Source: Emcibacter sp. SYSU 3D8
GTDB taxonomy: Bacteria > Pseudomonadota > Alphaproteobacteria > SMXS01
Reading direction: 5' to 3'
NCBI RefSeq assembly: GCF_039655875.1
Contig: NZ_JBBYXK010000002.1
Span: 868,001-932,000 of the forward strand
Length of the DNA: 64,000 nucleotides
Position 1 is the first letter of the stretch. Every line of letters starts with the position of its first letter. Position numbers and translations under genes: made by a program. The notes under the pieces are model-generated. The model was not told the DNA's origin. It was given only the letters and a program-made list of their open reading frames with translations, and made no database searches. Below are positions 32,211 through 40,495 of this stretch, piece by piece.

Positions 32211-32876
32211 ATGATGGAATATTGGGGGCGCCTGGGCGGCAGGCTCATGATCGCGGTCGCCGTGCTCTGCCTGTCGGCAGGCGCCGCGCAAGCGCAGATG
32301 ACGCCGGACGCCGAGTTCATCCGCAGCATTCGCAAGCACGATTACGGCAAGGTCCTCCCCTATCTGGTCAATGGCGGCAACCCGAACGGCCGTGAATATG
32401 ACAGTACGCCGGCACTGGTGGTCGCGGTGGAGATCGGCGACCCCAGCCTGGTCAAGACGCTGCTGGAGTACAAGGCCAACCCGGACCTGTTCAACCGGTC
32501 CACCGGCGAGACGGCGCTGATGCGCGCCGCGACCCAGAAGCAGCTCACCTCCGCCCAGTTGCTGGTCTATTACAACGCCGATCTCGACGCGCCGGACAAG
32601 CAGGGTGAAACCGCTTTGATCAAGGCGGTGCGGGCCAAATCCGAGGATATCGTCGCGCTGCTGGTCAGCGCCGGCGCCGACGTGACCCTGGCCGACTACA
32701 CCGGCATGACGCCGTCCGACCACGCGAGGCGCATCGGCAATCAGCGCATCGTCAAGATCGTGGAGACGCCGCCGGCCGCCCCGGCGACGGTGTCGGCGCC
32801 GGCCACGCCGGCCATCGACCTGCCGCCTACCGTTCCCGACGAGAAGCCGGCCGCCGCGCCGCGTCCGCCCAAATAG
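32211..32876 (+). CDS. Exported ankyrin-repeat protein
   Basis: 221 residues with a signal peptide (LMIAVAVLCLSAGAAQA, cleavage near residue 29). Four or so ankyrin repeats span about residues 38-175: YLVNGGNPNGREYDSTPALVVAV, LLEYKANPDLFNRSTGETALMRAA, YYNADLDAPDKQGETALIKAV and LVSAGADVTLADYTGMTPSDHA. The C-terminus is Pro/Ala-rich. Presumably a periplasmic protein-binding scaffold; partner unknown. Followed 8 bp later by a phosphatase gene. Confidence 0.85.
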   Translation: MMEYWGRLGGRLMIAVAVLCLSAGAAQAQMTPDAEFIRSIRKHDYGKVLPYLVNGGNPNGREYDSTPALVVAVEIGDPSLVKTLLEYKANPDLFNRSTGETALMRAATQKQLTSAQLLVYYNADLDAPDKQGETALIKAVRAKSEDIVALLVSAGADVTLADYTGMTPSDHARRIGNQRIVKIVETPPAAPATVSAPATPAIDLPPTVPDEKPAAAPRPPK

Positions 32877-32884
32877 GGGCGGCC

Positions 32885-33658
32885 TTGTTCGGGCTGTTCA
32901 GAAAACGGCGCAAGTTCTGCCAGGTCCCGGACCGGACATGTGTCTACGCCATCGGCGACATTCACGGGCGCCGGGACCTTCTCGATGAGGTGATCGGGCG
33001 GATCGAAAACCATGCGGCGCGCTATGTGGGCTTCCGCAAGGTGCTGGTCACCCTCGGCGACTATGTGGACCGGGGCGCCGACAGCAAGGGCGTTATCGAC
33101 CGGTTGCTGGCGCCGCCGGCGGGATTCGAATCGGTCTGCCTTCTGGGCAATCACGAAGACCTGATGTTGCGGTTTCTCAGCCAGCCGGCCGATGGCGGAG
33201 TCTGGTTCCAGAATGGCGGCGAGGCGACCATGGCAAGCTATGGAGTGCCGGTTGACGGTTGGGACGTGGACCGGGCCAAGGAATTGCGCGACGCACTGGC
33301 CGGGGCGCTGCCGCCGGCCCATCTGGCCTTCCTGCGCGGGCTGGAGATGCAGCACACCGAAGGCGACTATCTGTTCGTGCATGCGGGGGTGAAGCCCGGC
33401 GTGCCGCTGCGCCGGCAGGATCCCGAAGACCTGATCTGGATCCGGGACGAGTTCCTGCGATCGACCCGGGATCATGGCAAGGTCGTGGTGCACGGACATT
33501 CGGTCGCATTCAAGCCGGAGGAATTCCCCTCGTCCGACCGCCCCAGCCGCATTGGGATCGACACCGGCGCCTATGCAACCGAGCAACTTACCTGCCTGGC
33601 GCTGGTGGGCGCCATGCGATCATGGATCCAGACCGAGCAGGATGCGCGGTTCGCCTGA
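32885..33658 (+). CDS. PPP-family metallophosphoesterase (Ser/Thr phosphatase-like)
   Basis: 257 residues from a TTG start preceded by GGGGCGG. Metal-binding motifs of the family are all present: AIGDIHGRRDLL, TLGDYVDRGADSKG, LLGNHEDLML, a His in YLFVHAGVKPG and VVHGHSVAF. It hydrolyses phosphoester bonds, either on proteins or on nucleotides such as Ap4A; the sequence does not decide. Downstream of and likely co-transcribed with the ankyrin gene. Confidence 0.88.
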   Translation: MFGLFRKRRKFCQVPDRTCVYAIGDIHGRRDLLDEVIGRIENHAARYVGFRKVLVTLGDYVDRGADSKGVIDRLLAPPAGFESVCLLGNHEDLMLRFLSQPADGGVWFQNGGEATMASYGVPVDGWDVDRAKELRDALAGALPPAHLAFLRGLEMQHTEGDYLFVHAGVKPGVPLRRQDPEDLIWIRDEFLRSTRDHGKVVVHGHSVAFKPEEFPSSDRPSRIGIDTGAYATEQLTCLALVGAMRSWIQTEQDARFA

Positions 33659-33666
33659 GCGGCGGT

Positions 33667-33834
33667 TCAGTGGTGATCGTGGCCGTGCGAGGCGTCGCCG
33701 TCGGTCGTCCACTTGTCTGCCATGGCCTTGTGCTGCTTCATCCACTTGGCGAACAGGTAGGACATGCCGGCCATCACCACGAAGGTGAAGAGCATGAAGG
33801 CAATGAGCAGCGGCAGCTGATCGGGATTGTTCAT
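33667..33834 (-). CDS. Small membrane protein with His-rich tail
   Basis: 55 residues. One membrane segment (LPLLIAFMLFTFVVMAGMSYLF) is followed by a basic stretch (AKWMKQHKAMADKW) and a C-terminal His-rich tail, ASHGHDHH. The tail could bind a metal ion, but I do not recognise the family. Starts at the ATG at 33834; an in-frame upstream start would run into the DUF924 gene. It ends 8 bp from the end of the convergent phosphatase gene and lies downstream of the DUF924 gene on the same strand. Confidence 0.6.
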   Translation of the reverse strand: MNNPDQLPLLIAFMLFTFVVMAGMSYLFAKWMKQHKAMADKWTTDGDASHGHDHH

Positions 33835-33908
33835 CGTCGGGACTCCTGAAGGCTTTTCCCGGTTTATATCTCCGGCCTCTCCGGCGGCCAAGCGGTTTCG
33901 GGCGCCGG

Positions 33909-34496
33909 TCAGCCCTTCGTGCCGAAGGTTTCGCCGCCGCCGGCGAGCCATGCGGCCTCCTCCGGCGTGCTTTCACGGCCCAATATGGCGTTGCGGTGCG
34001 GGAAGCGGCCAAACCGGTCGATGATCTCCCGATGCAGCTCGGCATAATGCTGGCCAGTCGGGTCGTTCACCGTCCGGAAGAGCGCCACCGAACGGGCCTG
34101 GGCTTCGCGGTCCTCGGCGTGCTCGAACGGCAGGTAGAAGAACTTGCGCCACACGCCGGGCATCCGCTGGTCGAAGCCGCGGGCGATCGCCTCCTCGGCG
34201 ACAGCCATGGCCCGGCCATCCGTCGCGAAAGCGCGGGGCTGGCCACGAAACATGTTGCGTGGAAACTGATCAAGCACCACAACCAGCGCGAGTGCGCCCT
34301 CGGGCGAATTCATCCAGCCGTCGAGGTCGCCCCGCGCGGCGCTTTCGAGGGTGTCCAGGAATTGTTCTCTAATGGTGTCGTCAAATGCACGGTCGGGGGC
34401 GAACCATGCCTTGAGATCGCGGCCATCGGGGTGATATTGATCCGGGCGGCTCTCGGGCGCGAACCAGAATTCAAGAACGTCATTTGCGGTTGTCAC
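33909..34496 (-). CDS. DUF924 family protein
   Basis: 195 residues, normal for the family. Diagnostic segments are VLEFWFAPESRPDQYHPD, LALVVVLDQFPRNMFRGQPRAFATD, RKFFYLPFEHAEDREAQ and the C-terminal FGRFPHRNAILGRESTPEEAAWL. DUF924 proteins are all-helical and cytoplasmic with no assigned reaction. A single gene upstream of the small His-rich membrane protein gene. Confidence 0.9.
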   Translation of the reverse strand: MTTANDVLEFWFAPESRPDQYHPDGRDLKAWFAPDRAFDDTIREQFLDTLESAARGDLDGWMNSPEGALALVVVLDQFPRNMFRGQPRAFATDGRAMAVAEEAIARGFDQRMPGVWRKFFYLPFEHAEDREAQARSVALFRTVNDPTGQHYAELHREIIDRFGRFPHRNAILGRESTPEEAAWLAGGGETFGTKG

Positions 34497-34592
34497 GAGT
34501 CCAACACCTTGCCGGCCGAATAGTGGACCATCGGCGACGTTGCCAAATGTCTGCCAAGTCGTTGATACTACAAATTGCGATCGGGAGGGTAT

Positions 34593-35741
34593 ATGGGGCA
34601 GAGCGCGACCATCGGCAACCAGCCGTGGATTTCGCAGGATCGATCTGACGGCGGCGCCACGCTACAGGCAGGCGGCGCGTGGGTCGTCACAAACTCGCCC
34701 CCGCTGTTCGAATCCCTCAAGACGTTGAGTTTCCGCAAGGACGAGCCCATCTTCGTCGACCTTGGCCGGCTCGAGCGGCTCGACACCGCGGGCGCCTGGC
34801 TCCTGTACCGCACAGTGCGCGACCTTCGTGCCGCAGGGCACGACGTGGAATACCGGGGCGGCACGGAAGACCAGATGTCGCTGATCGAACAGGCGACCGC
34901 CAACGATGCGCTATGCCTGATCGAGGAGCGTGAGCCGAACGTCGTCATCCGGATGCTGGAAGATATCGGCGCCTCGGTCTTGCGGGTCGGTGGCCAGGCG
35001 ACGGCGTCGCTGGCCTTTGTCGGGCTGCTGATCGAGACGCTGTGGCGCTATACCACGATTCCGCGCCGTTTCCGGCTGACCGCGACAATCAAGCAGATGG
35101 AACTGATCGGCCTCAATGCCATGCCGATCGTCGGCCTGATCTCGTTCCTGATCGGAATCGTCATCGCCTATCAGGGCGCTTACCAGCTCCGGTTGTTCGG
35201 CGCCGAGATATTCACCGTCAATCTGGTGGTGACCGCGGTGCTGCGCGAGTTCGGCATCCTCCTGTCGGCGATCATCATCGCCGGCCGCTCCGGCAGCGCG
35301 TTCACGGCCGAGATCGGCTCGATGAAGATCAACGAGGAAATCGACGCGATGGACACGCTGGCCATCTCGCCGATGGACACGCTGGTGGTGCCTCGCTTCA
35401 TCGCCCTCGTCATCATGATGCCGCTGCTGACCTTCTATGCCGACATTGTCGGCCTGCTGGGCGGTGCGCTGATCGGCTGGATGTCCCTGGGTATCGAGCC
35501 CATGCAGTTCCTCGAGCGCACCCACGACGTCATCATGGGATGGGACCTTGGCGTGGGCCTGATCAAGGCGCCCATCTTCGGCGCCCTGATCGCGCTCATC
35601 GGCTGCTACGAAGGCCTCGCGACCAAGGGCAGCGCTGAAAGCGTCGGCCATCACACCACCAAGTCGGTGGTGGAATCGATCTTCATGATCATCGTGCTCG
35701 ACGCGTTCTTCGCCATCTTCTTCACGACGATCGGTGTGTAA
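34593..35741 (+). CDS. MlaE-type ABC transporter permease with N-terminal STAS domain
   Basis: 382 residues from the ATG at 34593, with GGGAGGG 8 bases upstream. The first 110 or so residues form a STAS-like domain (FVDLGRLERLDTAGAWLLYRTV), the role that MlaB plays as a separate protein in E. coli. Residues 130-382 are the MlaE permease, with several membrane segments and the typical IIIAGRSGSAFTAEIGSMKINEEIDAMDTLAI. It is the membrane channel of a lipid transporter keeping outer-membrane asymmetry. First of four overlapping or closely spaced genes. Confidence 0.9.
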   Translation: MGQSATIGNQPWISQDRSDGGATLQAGGAWVVTNSPPLFESLKTLSFRKDEPIFVDLGRLERLDTAGAWLLYRTVRDLRAAGHDVEYRGGTEDQMSLIEQATANDALCLIEEREPNVVIRMLEDIGASVLRVGGQATASLAFVGLLIETLWRYTTIPRRFRLTATIKQMELIGLNAMPIVGLISFLIGIVIAYQGAYQLRLFGAEIFTVNLVVTAVLREFGILLSAIIIAGRSGSAFTAEIGSMKINEEIDAMDTLAISPMDTLVVPRFIALVIMMPLLTFYADIVGLLGGALIGWMSLGIEPMQFLERTHDVIMGWDLGVGLIKAPIFGALIALIGCYEGLATKGSAESVGHHTTKSVVESIFMIIVLDAFFAIFFTTIGV

Positions 35742-36574
35742 TGGCCGCTGAAGACCTGGAACGGCTGGGACAGCAGTCACCGGAGGATGCGCGGCAGTCC
35801 ACGCTGAAGGACGTGGCCATCGCCATTCGCGGACTCGAGGTTGGCTTCGGCGGGGATCCGATCATCAAGGATCTGGATCTGGACATCTATCGCGGCGAGG
35901 TCATCGGCATTGTCGGCGGCTCCGGCACCGGCAAGTCGGTGCTGATGCGCACCGTTATCGGCCTCAACAAGGCGCAGGCGGGATCGGTCTGGGCTTTTGG
36001 CGAGGATTTCCTGACGCTGTCTTTCTTCGAGCAGCGGCGCATAGAGAAACGCTGGGGCGTGCTGTTCCAGCAGGGCGCCCTGTTCAGCGCGCTCACCGTC
36101 GCCCAGAATGTCCAGGTGCCCATGCGCGAGCATGTACTGGGCATGCAGCAGGAGTTGATGGACGAGATCGCCTCCATGAAGCTGTCCATGGTGGGCCTGC
36201 CGCCCGATGCGGCGCCCAAGCTGCCGTCCGAGCTGTCGGGCGGCATGAAGAAGCGGGCCGGCATCGCACGCGCCATCGCGCTTGATCCCGAGATCCTGTT
36301 CCTCGACGAGCCGACCGCGGGCCTCGATCCCATCGGGGCGGCGGCGTTCGACGATCTCATCGCCCATCTGCGCAATACGCTGGGTCTTACCGTGGTGATG
36401 ATCACCCACGACCTTGACTCGCTCGTTACGGTCTGCGACCGGATTGCAGTGCTGGCGGACAAACGTGTTAAACTCGTGGGAACGATCGACGATATGCTGG
36501 AAAGCGATCATCCCTGGATTCGCGAGTACTTTCATGGCCCGCGTTCCCGGGCCGCGGGCGTCGGAAAAAGATAG
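35741..36574 (+). CDS. MlaF-type ABC transporter ATP-binding protein
   Basis: 277 residues. Walker A GGSGTGKSVL, the ABC signature LSGGMKKRAGIARAIAL and Walker B ILFLDEPTAGLDP are intact, with VVMITHDLDSL as the switch His. The C-terminus follows the MlaF pattern VKLVGTIDDMLESDHPWIREYFHG. It powers the MCE lipid transporter. The start ATG shares a base with the permease stop (TAATG). Confidence 0.92.
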   Translation: MAAEDLERLGQQSPEDARQSTLKDVAIAIRGLEVGFGGDPIIKDLDLDIYRGEVIGIVGGSGTGKSVLMRTVIGLNKAQAGSVWAFGEDFLTLSFFEQRRIEKRWGVLFQQGALFSALTVAQNVQVPMREHVLGMQQELMDEIASMKLSMVGLPPDAAPKLPSELSGGMKKRAGIARAIALDPEILFLDEPTAGLDPIGAAAFDDLIAHLRNTLGLTVVMITHDLDSLVTVCDRIAVLADKRVKLVGTIDDMLESDHPWIREYFHGPRSRAAGVGKR

Positions 36575-36586
36575 GCCAACGAAAAA

Positions 36587-37525
36587 ATGGAAACCCGCGC
36601 ACATCACGTCCTTATGGGTGCCGTTGTCCTGGCGCTGTCGATCGGCTTGGTCGCGTTCTTCTTCTGGGCGGCGAAGGCAGACTTCAACAAGGACTATGAT
36701 CACTTCAATGTCTACTTCGATACGCCGGTTACCGGTCTCGCCAAAGCCGGCGAAGTACGCTTCAACGGCCTGCTGGTCGGCGAGGTGCGCGATATCTCGG
36801 TGGATCCGGTCAAGACCAGCCGCATCAAGGTGACGATCCGGGTCTTCTCCAACACGCCGGTCACCACCGATACGGTTGCGACCCTGGAAGTGATGGGATT
36901 TACCGGCGTCTCCTTCGTGCAGCTGATCAACGAAGACAAGGACAACAAGCCGGGGCAGAAGCTGGTCACGCCGGAAGGCGAGGAATATCCCGTTATTCCG
37001 TCGCGCATCACCGGCCTGCAGGGCGTGTTCCGGACTGCGCCGGAAGTGCTTGCCTCGGCAATCCGCGCGCTCGATCAGGCCGCCAAGCTGATCAGCGACG
37101 ACAACATCACCAAGGTCTCGTCGATCCTGGGCAACCTGCAGAGCGTCACCGGGGCCGTCGCCGAGAACAATGCCGACATCAAGCAGGCGATCATCCAGGC
37201 GCGCGAGGCGATGGAGCGGATCAACGGCCTTGCCGGCAACCTGGAAGACCTGTCCGCCAACGATCTTCCCGCCGCGCTGGCTGACTTCCGCCAGACGGCG
37301 AAGAACTTCGAGCAGCTGAGCAAGAACCTGGACGCCATGGTCAGCGAGAACCGCCCGGCGATCTCCAATTTCGCCTCGACCGCGCTGCCCGAGATCGGCC
37401 AGTTCGCAATCGAAGCGAGACGTGCCGCCGCCTCGCTCAACCGCGTGCTCGAGAAATTCGAGGACAGCCCCACCGATTTCATCTTCCCGCCAAAGACGCC
37501 CCAGATCGAGGCACCCAAACCATGA
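36587..37525 (+). CDS. MlaD-type MCE domain protein
   Basis: 312 residues. One N-terminal membrane segment (VLMGAVVLALSIGLVAFFFWA) anchors the protein. The MCE domain follows at about 38-120, including YFDTPVTGLAKAGEVRFNGLLVGEV and VATLEVMGFTGVSFVQL. The rest is a long helical region with many Asn and Ala residues, longer than E. coli MlaD and closer to the extended alphaproteobacterial form. It bridges the periplasm as a hexameric lipid conduit. The next gene begins inside its stop codon. Confidence 0.9.
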   Translation: METRAHHVLMGAVVLALSIGLVAFFFWAAKADFNKDYDHFNVYFDTPVTGLAKAGEVRFNGLLVGEVRDISVDPVKTSRIKVTIRVFSNTPVTTDTVATLEVMGFTGVSFVQLINEDKDNKPGQKLVTPEGEEYPVIPSRITGLQGVFRTAPEVLASAIRALDQAAKLISDDNITKVSSILGNLQSVTGAVAENNADIKQAIIQAREAMERINGLAGNLEDLSANDLPAALADFRQTAKNFEQLSKNLDAMVSENRPAISNFASTALPEIGQFAIEARRAAASLNRVLEKFEDSPTDFIFPPKTPQIEAPKP

Positions 37526-38154
37526 CGCCGATGCGCAACACGGGCCGCCTGGCGGCCATCGTCCTGATCACCGCGCTGCTGGGCGCCTGCGGCGGGCTTA
37601 TCGAACTGCCCAACGACGGCCCGGCGCCCGGCCTCTACAATCTGACGGCGCCCGAGACCATCGACGCCAAGGGGACCGCCTCGCTGCTGCTGATCGAGGA
37701 TCCGACCACGGTCAACGGCCTCGACACCACGCTGATCGCACGGCGGTCGTCGCCCAACGAGCTTCAGTTCTTCGGCGGCGCCCGCTGGGCCGGCCGGCCC
37801 ACCGTGATGATCCAGAACGTCATGGTCGAATCGTTCGAACGGGCGGGCCAGACGGTCACCCAGGCAAGGGGCGGTGCGGTTGCGCCTGCCGGCTTCGAGC
37901 TGCAGGTGCAGATTCGCGATTTCCAGGCCGAATACTTCCAGGGCGCGACGACGCCGCAGGTGAAGGTGCGCCTGGCGTTGACCCTCGTCAGGCTGGGGCC
38001 GATCGGCGTCGCCGGGCAGCATGTCGTCGAGGCCAAGGTCCGGGCAACCTCGCCCGATATCGACGCCATCATCGCCGCCTTCGACCAGGCGGTGCATGAC
38101 GCGCTGGCGGAAAGCGTCCAGTGGACGACAGGCGAGATTGCCGGGGCCCGGTAG
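37522..38154 (+). CDS. ABC-type transport auxiliary lipoprotein
   Basis: 210 residues. A lipoprotein signal ends in LLGACGG, giving a lipidated Cys near residue 23. The mature part follows the pattern of the auxiliary lipoprotein found with MCE transporters (PqiC-like), including LYNLTAPETI, IARRSSPNELQFFGGARWAGRP and VRATSPDIDAIIAAFDQAVHDAL. It probably docks the MCE conduit at the outer membrane, taking the place of MlaA/MlaC, which are absent here. The ATG overlaps the mlaD stop. Confidence 0.85.
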   Translation: MTPMRNTGRLAAIVLITALLGACGGLIELPNDGPAPGLYNLTAPETIDAKGTASLLLIEDPTTVNGLDTTLIARRSSPNELQFFGGARWAGRPTVMIQNVMVESFERAGQTVTQARGGAVAPAGFELQVQIRDFQAEYFQGATTPQVKVRLALTLVRLGPIGVAGQHVVEAKVRATSPDIDAIIAAFDQAVHDALAESVQWTTGEIAGAR

Positions 38155-38292
38155 GGCCATGTGCAATCTTTGACGCGGCACCTGCCCGTGCTAGGCTTGG
38201 CGCCAGCGGGGAGCAGATGATCCGGAACCAATGACGCCCGGGTGCGTAACCCGTTCACGAGAGCGAGTGTTTAAGCTTCTGGAGAGAACCGG

Positions 38293-39000
38293 ATGCGCTT
38301 GAGAACCTCGATCGCGACCACCCTGATCGCCGCCACCATGGCGGTGGCCGCGCCGTCGACAACCGCGAATCTCGGTCCCGCCACCGCCGGAGCGGGCGTC
38401 CCACAGCACGGCAAGATCGAGTTCGCGGTGTTCCGCAAGGGCACGCAGATCGGCACCCACAAGATCGGGTTCCAGGCAAAGGGCGGCCGGTTGCAGGTCG
38501 AGGTCGACGCCGACCTGAAGGTCCAGATGCTGTTCGTGACCGTCTACCGCTATCGCCACGAGGCGACCGAACATTGGGCGGGAGACCGCATGGTCGCCTT
38601 CGAGAGCGCGACCAAGCAGAACGGCAAGCAATGGGTGGTCGATGCCCATGTGGCGGGCGAAGACAAGCTCCTGGTGAAAACCAACGACCAGCAGCGGATG
38701 CTGCCCGACACCCTGCCGCCGACCAGTTACTGGAAGCCGGACATGATGGCCACGTCGCGCTGGTTCAACACCCAGTACGGCTCGCCGATCGACGTCAATA
38801 TTGCGCCGATGGGGATCGAGCAGGTGGAATCGGTAGGGGCGACCGTCACCGCGCACCGCTACAAGGTTACCGGCGTCGTCGCCGAGACAGGCAAACCGAT
38901 CGATCTGGACCTGTGGTACGGCGAGAACGGCGAACTGGTGAAGATGCAGTTCATTGCCGTCGCCGACGGTTCGCTCATCGATTTCAGCCGCACCAGCTAG
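38293..39000 (+). CDS. Exported protein resembling DUF6134
   Basis: 235 residues with an N-terminal signal peptide (about 1-30). The mature part is rich in beta strands with segments IEFAVFRKGTQIGTHKIGF, YRYRHEATEHWAGDRMVAFES and KYKVTGV-like HRYKVTGVV followed by LDLWYGENGELVKMQF. This corresponds to the periplasmic DUF6134 family as I recall it. Function unknown. It lies between the lipid transporter operon and the photolyase operon without clear linkage to either. Confidence 0.65.
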   Translation: MRLRTSIATTLIAATMAVAAPSTTANLGPATAGAGVPQHGKIEFAVFRKGTQIGTHKIGFQAKGGRLQVEVDADLKVQMLFVTVYRYRHEATEHWAGDRMVAFESATKQNGKQWVVDAHVAGEDKLLVKTNDQQRMLPDTLPPTSYWKPDMMATSRWFNTQYGSPIDVNIAPMGIEQVESVGATVTAHRYKVTGVVAETGKPIDLDLWYGENGELVKMQFIAVADGSLIDFSRTS

Positions 39001-39018
39001 CATATCCCGTTCTTTCCA

Positions 39019-39048
39019 TGATCCGCGGCCAACCGGGCTGCGTACATG
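39019..39048 (+). promoter_or_regulatory. Candidate ECF sigma (RpoE/ChrR-type) promoter of the photolyase operon
   Basis: TGATCC (39019-39024), 18 bp, then TACATG (39043-39048). The -35 and spacing are those reported for singlet-oxygen-responsive sigma-E promoters in Rhodobacter (TGATCC-N18-TAnnTA type). The same -35 and spacing precede the rpoE-chrR genes at 45239-45268. Confidence 0.65.
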
Positions 39049-39058
39049 GTTCATGCCG

Positions 39059-40477
39059 ATGTCCTCGCCCCTCATTGTCCTGTTCCGCTCGGACCTGCGC
39101 CTCGCCGACCATCCGGCGCTCGCCATGGCGGCGCGGAGCGGCAGGCCGGTCATCCCGGTCTTCGTGTTCGACACCGGCAACCGGCATGCCATGCCGGGCG
39201 CCGCTGGCCGGTGGTGGCTGCACCACAGCCTGCAAAATCTTTCCGCGGCGCTGGAGCGCCTGGGCTCGCGGCTGATCCTGCGGCGGGGAAATGCCAGCCG
39301 CATCCTGCCCGACCTGATCCGGGAAACTGGCGCGGGCGGCGTTCTGGCAAGCCAATCCCACGAACCCCGGCAACGCGCGGTGGAGCGACTGGCGGCCAGC
39401 CGCGGCGCGGCCCTCAAGCTTTATGCCGGCAATCACCTGTTCGAGCCCGGATCCGTCGTCACCGGCGCAGGCGGCCCGTACAGGATATTCACGCCGTTTC
39501 ACAAGGCATGCCTGGCCGCCGAGCCGCCGGCACGCCCCATCGCCGCGCCCGACCGGCTGGCCACGCCGGCGGCGTGGCCGGTCAGCGAGACGCTTGAGGC
39601 GTGGGGGCTCAGGGCGCTGGATCCTGACCGGGCCGGCGGCCTGGGCCAGACCTGGCAGCCGGGCGAGACCGGGGCGACCGCCCGCCTGGAGACCTTTCTC
39701 GACAGCGCGGCCGCCGCCTATGACGGCGCGCGGGACATGCCGGCCCGCGACGGCACGTCGATGCTGTCACCGCATCTGCATTTTGGCGAGATCAGCGCGC
39801 GGCAGGTATGGGACGCGGCGATCCATCATCCCGATGCGGGCTCGGGCGGCATGGCCGCCTTCCTGCGCCAGTTGGTCTGGCGCGATTTCGCCTGCCACCT
39901 GATGCACCATTTTCCCGATATCACCCATCGGCCGCTGAGACCCGAATTCGAGGCGTTCCCGTGGGACCACGACGAGTCAGCGTTGCGGGCATGGCAGCGC
40001 GGCACGACCGGCTATCCCATCGTCGATGCCGCAATGCGGCAATTATGGCGGACCGGATGGATGCACAACCGGACCCGCATGGTCGCGGCATCCTTCCTGG
40101 TCAAGGATCTGCGCCTGGACTGGCGGCTCGGCGCCCAGTGGTTCCTTGAGACACTGGTTGACGCCGACGCCGCCAGCAATTCGTGTGGCTGGCAATGGGT
40201 TGCTGGCTGTGGTACTGATGCTGCTCCATATTTTCGGGTATTCAACCCGGCGCTGCAGGCGCGAAAGTTCGATCCTGAGGGGCGTTACGTGCGTCGCTGG
40301 ATACCGGAACTGGCCGAAGTTCCGAACCAGTATGTCGCAGCGCCCTGGACAATGACGCCCGGTTGCCGGGAAGCGATGGGTTTGAGGCTTGGGCAGTCTT
40401 ATCCGAATCGTATCGTTGACCATGCCGAGGCGCGTAAAAGGGCGCTGGCCGCGTTTGGCCGGATGACCGGCCAATGA
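39059..40477 (+). CDS. phr: Class I deoxyribodipyrimidine photolyase
   Basis: 472 residues from the ATG at 39059; an ATG at 39053 lies two codons upstream, and both fall almost at the predicted transcription start, so the mRNA is nearly leaderless. The N-terminal antenna domain begins LIVLFRSDLRLADHPAL. The FAD-binding C-terminal domain has LVWRDFACHLMHHFP, GTTGYPIVDAAMRQLWRTGWMHNR, and WQWVAGCGTDAAPYFRVFNP. It repairs cyclobutane pyrimidine dimers using blue light. First gene of a stress operon. Confidence 0.93.
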   Translation: MSSPLIVLFRSDLRLADHPALAMAARSGRPVIPVFVFDTGNRHAMPGAAGRWWLHHSLQNLSAALERLGSRLILRRGNASRILPDLIRETGAGGVLASQSHEPRQRAVERLAASRGAALKLYAGNHLFEPGSVVTGAGGPYRIFTPFHKACLAAEPPARPIAAPDRLATPAAWPVSETLEAWGLRALDPDRAGGLGQTWQPGETGATARLETFLDSAAAAYDGARDMPARDGTSMLSPHLHFGEISARQVWDAAIHHPDAGSGGMAAFLRQLVWRDFACHLMHHFPDITHRPLRPEFEAFPWDHDESALRAWQRGTTGYPIVDAAMRQLWRTGWMHNRTRMVAASFLVKDLRLDWRLGAQWFLETLVDADAASNSCGWQWVAGCGTDAAPYFRVFNPALQARKFDPEGRYVRRWIPELAEVPNQYVAAPWTMTPGCREAMGLRLGQSYPNRIVDHAEARKRALAAFGRMTGQ

Positions 40478-40495
40478 CTGTTTGAATTGAGACAT

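Noticed and set aside
38218-38250. TGATCC upstream of the DUF6134 gene as a third ECF promoter
   Set aside because: At 18 bp spacing the -10 would read GTGCGT, without the needed TA, so the match is to the -35 only.
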